Shown here piece after piece: positions 38,159 to 40,477 of a stretch of DNA of 40,477 nucleotides (its first letter is position 1; the number at the start of each line of letters is the position of its first letter). This stretch comes from Deltaproteobacteria bacterium (GTDB lineage Bacteria > Desulfobacterota > Desulfarculia > Adiutricales > Adiutricaceae). The notes under the pieces were generated by a model that saw nothing but the letters and a program-made list of their open reading frames with translations, did no database searches and was not told the origin of the DNA. The stretch is taken from positions 1 to 40,477 of the forward strand of contig JAISCZ010000034.1 of NCBI GenBank assembly GCA_031265205.1, read 5' to 3'. A program made the position numbers and the translations under genes.

Positions 38159-39256
38159 TCAGGGCGGCGGGATCGCGAAATGGCGGATGGGGGCTTCCTC
38201 GGGAAGGCGGATTAACTCCAGGCCCGCGCCTTGGGTTAAGGCCCGCAGCTCCCGGAGGAGTAAATCCACGCCGGGGCTTTCCGTCGCGAAATGGCCGGCG
38301 GCGACAATCCCCACTCCCAGGTCCGCGGCCAGGAGGGCCTGGTGATGGGTCAGATCCCCAGTGACTAAAATCTCGGCCCCGACCGCTTTGGCCCGCGGGA
38401 GATAGGAGGCCCCGCCGCCGGGTAAAAGGGCCACCCGGGAAACCAAAGGGGGAATGGGACCCGCGACGGCGAGGGCGGGAACGCCCAGTTGGCGCGCGAT
38501 CCAGGCGAGAGGCTCCCGGGGGGAGGAAAAGGATCCGACTAGCCCGAAGCCGAAGCGGCCGGCGCGCTCCAGGGGGTAGATATCCGCGGCCGGCTCCTCG
38601 TAGGGGTGGAGGCGGCGGATAATGGCCCGCGCCTCCCCCAGCTTGGAGGCGGGGGCGAGGATTTCCAGGCGCTCTTCCGCGACGGAGGCGAGTTGGCCCG
38701 GGGCGCCTGAAAAGGGCCGCGCTTGGGCCGAGGGCCGAAAGGTCCCCACGCCCGGGGCGCTAAAAGAGCAGGAATCGTATTCCCCGATCCGCCCCAAGCC
38801 CGCCTGAAAGAGGGCGTCCCGGACTTGGGCCGCGTGGGTCGGGGGGATAAAAAGCGTTATCTTAAAATAGGGGTCGGGCGCCTCCTCCAGGAAGCCTTCG
38901 CTCTTTATTTCCAAAAGTTCCGCGAGGGCCCGGGGAACGCCCGCCGCGTCCCAGTTGGTGTGGGCGGAGAGGACCGCGAGATCGCGCTCGATGGCCAGTA
39001 AGGGGCCCGCGGCGGCGGCCTCGCCGCGGACGAGATTGGAAAGGGGCTTGAAGATGAGGGGGTGGTGGGCGACGAGGAGATCGGCCTTCGCCGCGGAGGC
39101 CCTTATAATCGAGGCGGGGGAAGGGTCCAGGGCCAAGGCGACGGCGCGGACGCTTTTTTCCGGGTCCCCCGTCTGGAAGCCCGAGTTGTCCCAGTCCAGG
39201 GCCAGGCTAAAGGGGGCTATTTGATTGACGAGTTCCCAGATATCTCTCGCCTTCAT
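38159..39256 (-). CDS. Nif3-like dinuclear metal centre protein
   Basis: A 365-aa member of the NIF3/YbgI family, hexameric proteins with a two-metal site. LALDWDNSGFQTGDP near residue 17, LLVAHHPLIF at about 60-69, SAHTNWDAA, and ILVTGDLTHHQAL with GHFATESPGVD near the C-terminus give the conserved His, Asp and Glu metal ligands. The long central insertion (about 125-240) is the PII-like/CutA-like domain of longer family members. Biological role unknown. GGAGGG lies six bases before the ATG. Adjacent to the zinc-ribbon gene, a common pairing. Confidence 0.92.
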   Translation of the reverse strand: MKARDIWELVNQIAPFSLALDWDNSGFQTGDPEKSVRAVALALDPSPASIIRASAAKADLLVAHHPLIFKPLSNLVRGEAAAAGPLLAIERDLAVLSAHTNWDAAGVPRALAELLEIKSEGFLEEAPDPYFKITLFIPPTHAAQVRDALFQAGLGRIGEYDSCSFSAPGVGTFRPSAQARPFSGAPGQLASVAEERLEILAPASKLGEARAIIRRLHPYEEPAADIYPLERAGRFGFGLVGSFSSPREPLAWIARQLGVPALAVAGPIPPLVSRVALLPGGGASYLPRAKAVGAEILVTGDLTHHQALLAADLGVGIVAAGHFATESPGVDLLLRELRALTQGAGLELIRLPEEAPIRHFAIPPP

Positions 39257-39303
39257 CTTTGGCCCTCCGCGCGCTTGGCCCGGGGGCGCGGGGCCCTAAA
39301 ACA

Positions 39304-39398
39304 AGAAACGCCCTGTAGTGGGCGTTTAGAGAGAGCCGTGGGCCTTGTGGGGTGGTGGGGACTGGGGGCGGGGTCCGCGAGGGGACCTCCCAGTCCCC
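39304..39398 (-). promoter_or_regulatory. Structured leader with terminator-like hairpin upstream of nif3
   Basis: Reading on the minus strand, a long GC hairpin (GGGGACTGGG 39357-39366 with CCCAGTCCCC 39389-39398, containing an inner ggtcc/ggacc stem) is followed by a perfect 8-bp hairpin AAACGCCC-ACTACA-GGGCGTTT (39327-39306) and CTTGTTTT. This looks like a terminator 50 bases before the nif3 start. It may be an attenuator, or the end of an unrecognised small RNA. It resembles no RNA family I can name. Confidence 0.5.
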
Positions 39399-39465
39399 GG
39401 GGAAAGGGGAGGCGGCGGGCGAGGATTAAGTTGAGCCAAAGGCGCATCGTTGTGGCTAATCCTTA

Positions 39466-40040
39466 AATTGGACCCTGGGGTAGGGAAATGGCGGCCAGCC
39501 TTAGGCGCCCAAGAGCCAGGCGCGTCCCACGCCGAAAGGGCGTCTTCTCATCCCGCCCGCGGAGACCGCCCGCGGAGGCGACGTTTTCTTTCGCCGCCAA
39601 TTCCAAGGGCAATCCGCGAACTCTCCGGCGGGAGGGTTAGTTTTTCTGTATAACACATCGTCTAGACGTAGCGCAAGACAAATTTAAGAGATCGCCTTCC
39701 CAAAGAGTTGGCGCCACGCGGCGCGGCTACGCGAAGCGAAGCGGGGCGAAGTGGGGGCGCGGCGCGGCGCGCTCTTCATGGGCTTTCCTCGCCTCCGGGC
39801 GGGGTGGGCCGCCAGCGCGAAAGAGCGTTTCGCTTTATTTCTTTGTCGCGCGGTCTCCGCCGAGTTTTTCGCGCGCTAAACGAGGCGTTCTCTTTCGTGG
39901 CGCCGCGCGAAGCGCGGAGTCCGCGCTTTTCGCGCCCAAAAAAGGTATCCAGCGTAGCTCTTCTTTTCGTCGGACTTTTTCCTCTTGAGCCATTCCAAGG
40001 GCGCGGTCCCGATGGTCGCGGGGCCCGTGGCCTCCTCAAG
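39466..40040. other. Intergenic region, no gene seen
   Basis: About 575 bases in which no frame resembles a known protein. Part of it may be the decayed catalytic portion of the integrase whose N-terminus lies to the right, but I could not align it. Confidence 0.45.
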
Positions 40041-40380
40041 CTATCTGGCGGCCTTTCCACGGAGTCCAGGGTCAGCCCCCTCTCTTAGAAAAAGCCTCTT
40101 CGCGTAAGCGAGCTTCTCGCGGGTCTCTCGCGAGGACAGGTTCGGGTAGGTTCCAAAGGCTTTGGGCGCCGCGCCCTCCCTGGAAAGCGCGCTCGCGCCT
40201 CCAGGACTTGAGCCCGCTTGTCGCGAAGAAGAGGAAGGGGCCTCCCCCGTCATAAAGCTTCTGGGGTTTCTCTGGTGGCTTGAGGTTCTTGGTTTCCAGG
40301 TCTTTTAGGGGCCTTACGGCGCCGCCTCCTTCACGGCTGTCGGTACCGTAAGAAATATCGTAAAACCTTTCCGTTGTCAA
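40041..40380 (-). pseudogene. P4-type tyrosine recombinase, N-terminal fragment, frameshifted
   Basis: From a TTG at 40380 the frame encodes KDLETKNLKPPEKPQKLYDG and GLKSWRRE, the arm-binding domain of P4-type integrases (usual form: NLKP..KPYKLSDGGGLYL...GSKLWR). Near 40165-40185 homology moves to the next frame, which gives KAFGTYPNLSSRETREKLAY and FLREGADPG, matching the usual LGTYPEVSLAEARE...GIDP segment. A TAG at 40041-40043 ends it, and no catalytic domain follows. It is therefore a dead integrase, the trace of a former genomic island. Confidence 0.7.
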
Positions 40381-40421
40381 CGGTATTAGGCGGACTTCCG
40401 AGGATAGGGGCTCAACAAAGC

Positions 40422-40462
40422 AAAAGTCCGAAAGCCTTATGTATCACGGCTTTCGGACTTTT
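40422..40462. terminator. Strong bidirectional terminator
   Basis: AAAAGTCCGAAAGCC (40422-40436) is perfectly complementary to GGCTTTCGGACTTTT (40448-40462), with loop TTATGTATCAC. The 15-bp stem is flanked by A- and T-runs, so it can terminate transcription on either strand. It probably ends a gene lying beyond the window on the right. Confidence 0.8.
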
Positions 40463-40477
40463 TCGGTCCTTTTAGGA

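Noticed and set aside
39256-39480. RNase P RNA gene (rnpB), expected by me near nif3 and the zinc-ribbon gene
   Set aside because: None of the conserved P RNA segments, such as GAGGAAAGTCC or the ACAGAA-type core, is visible on either strand here.
39708-40088. 126-aa + strand frame near the right edge
   Set aside because: Arginine-rich, low-complexity product with no ribosome binding site, and it overlaps the integrase remnant on the other strand.
1-40477. CRISPR arrays and tRNA or rRNA genes
   Set aside because: No regularly spaced direct repeats with unique spacers and no tRNA T-arm or anticodon patterns were found by eye; a short or unusual tRNA could still be missed.

Overview
The window looks like a chromosomal segment of a GC-rich, anaerobic Gram-negative bacterium. 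The sulfur gene set (CysPTWA-type uptake, CysDN, an AprBA-like APS reductase, a small siroheme sulfite reductase) together with glyQ/glyS, a zinc-ribbon coiled-coil protein and Nif3 best fits a Desulfobacterota (former Deltaproteobacteria) lineage. That placement is inference from gene content only.

Layout. (1) About 1-16.4 kb is an accessory island of visibly lower GC than the rest. It carries a complete type 3 BREX phage-defence cluster on the + strand: a broken HTH gene, brxF, brxC, an unknown 257-aa gene, pglX (PglXI class), an unknown 89-aa gene, brxHII, pglZ and brxA. Most junctions overlap by 1-4 nt. brxC is split by a frameshift exactly at a run of 12 C, so the system is predicted OFF as sequenced and may be phase variable. 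Copies of a degenerate dispersed repeat lie on both sides of the cluster (near 0.3 kb, 15.3 kb and 16.3 kb). A lone XRE-type regulator and decayed coding fragments follow it. (2) 16.4-17.8 kb has no convincing gene; it holds low-complexity and homopurine DNA. (3) 17.8-29.9 kb is a nearly complete assimilatory sulfate pathway on the + strand: sulfate-binding protein, two permeases and an ATPase; APS reductase-like flavoprotein and ferredoxin; ATP sulfurylase CysD/CysN; sulfite reductase; a TusA-like protein; a ThiS domain fused to a MoeB/ThiF-type E1 enzyme; and a JAMM metallopeptidase. Sulfate would be imported, activated to APS, reduced to sulfite and then sulfide, and probably loaded onto the ThiS-like carrier that the JAMM peptidase frees from its fusion partner. 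(4) 30.4-32.4 kb is a chemoreceptor. (5) 33.0-39.3 kb on the - strand holds glyS, glyQ, an exported cysteine-peptidase-like protein, a coiled-coil zinc-ribbon protein and a Nif3-family protein, with a structured leader upstream of nif3. (6) 39.5-40.4 kb is mostly empty but ends in the decayed N-terminus of a P4-type integrase, followed by a strong terminator.

The two most interesting points are the poly-C switch in brxC (with two unknown genes embedded in the BREX operon) and the ThiS-E1 fusion placed directly before a JAMM peptidase.
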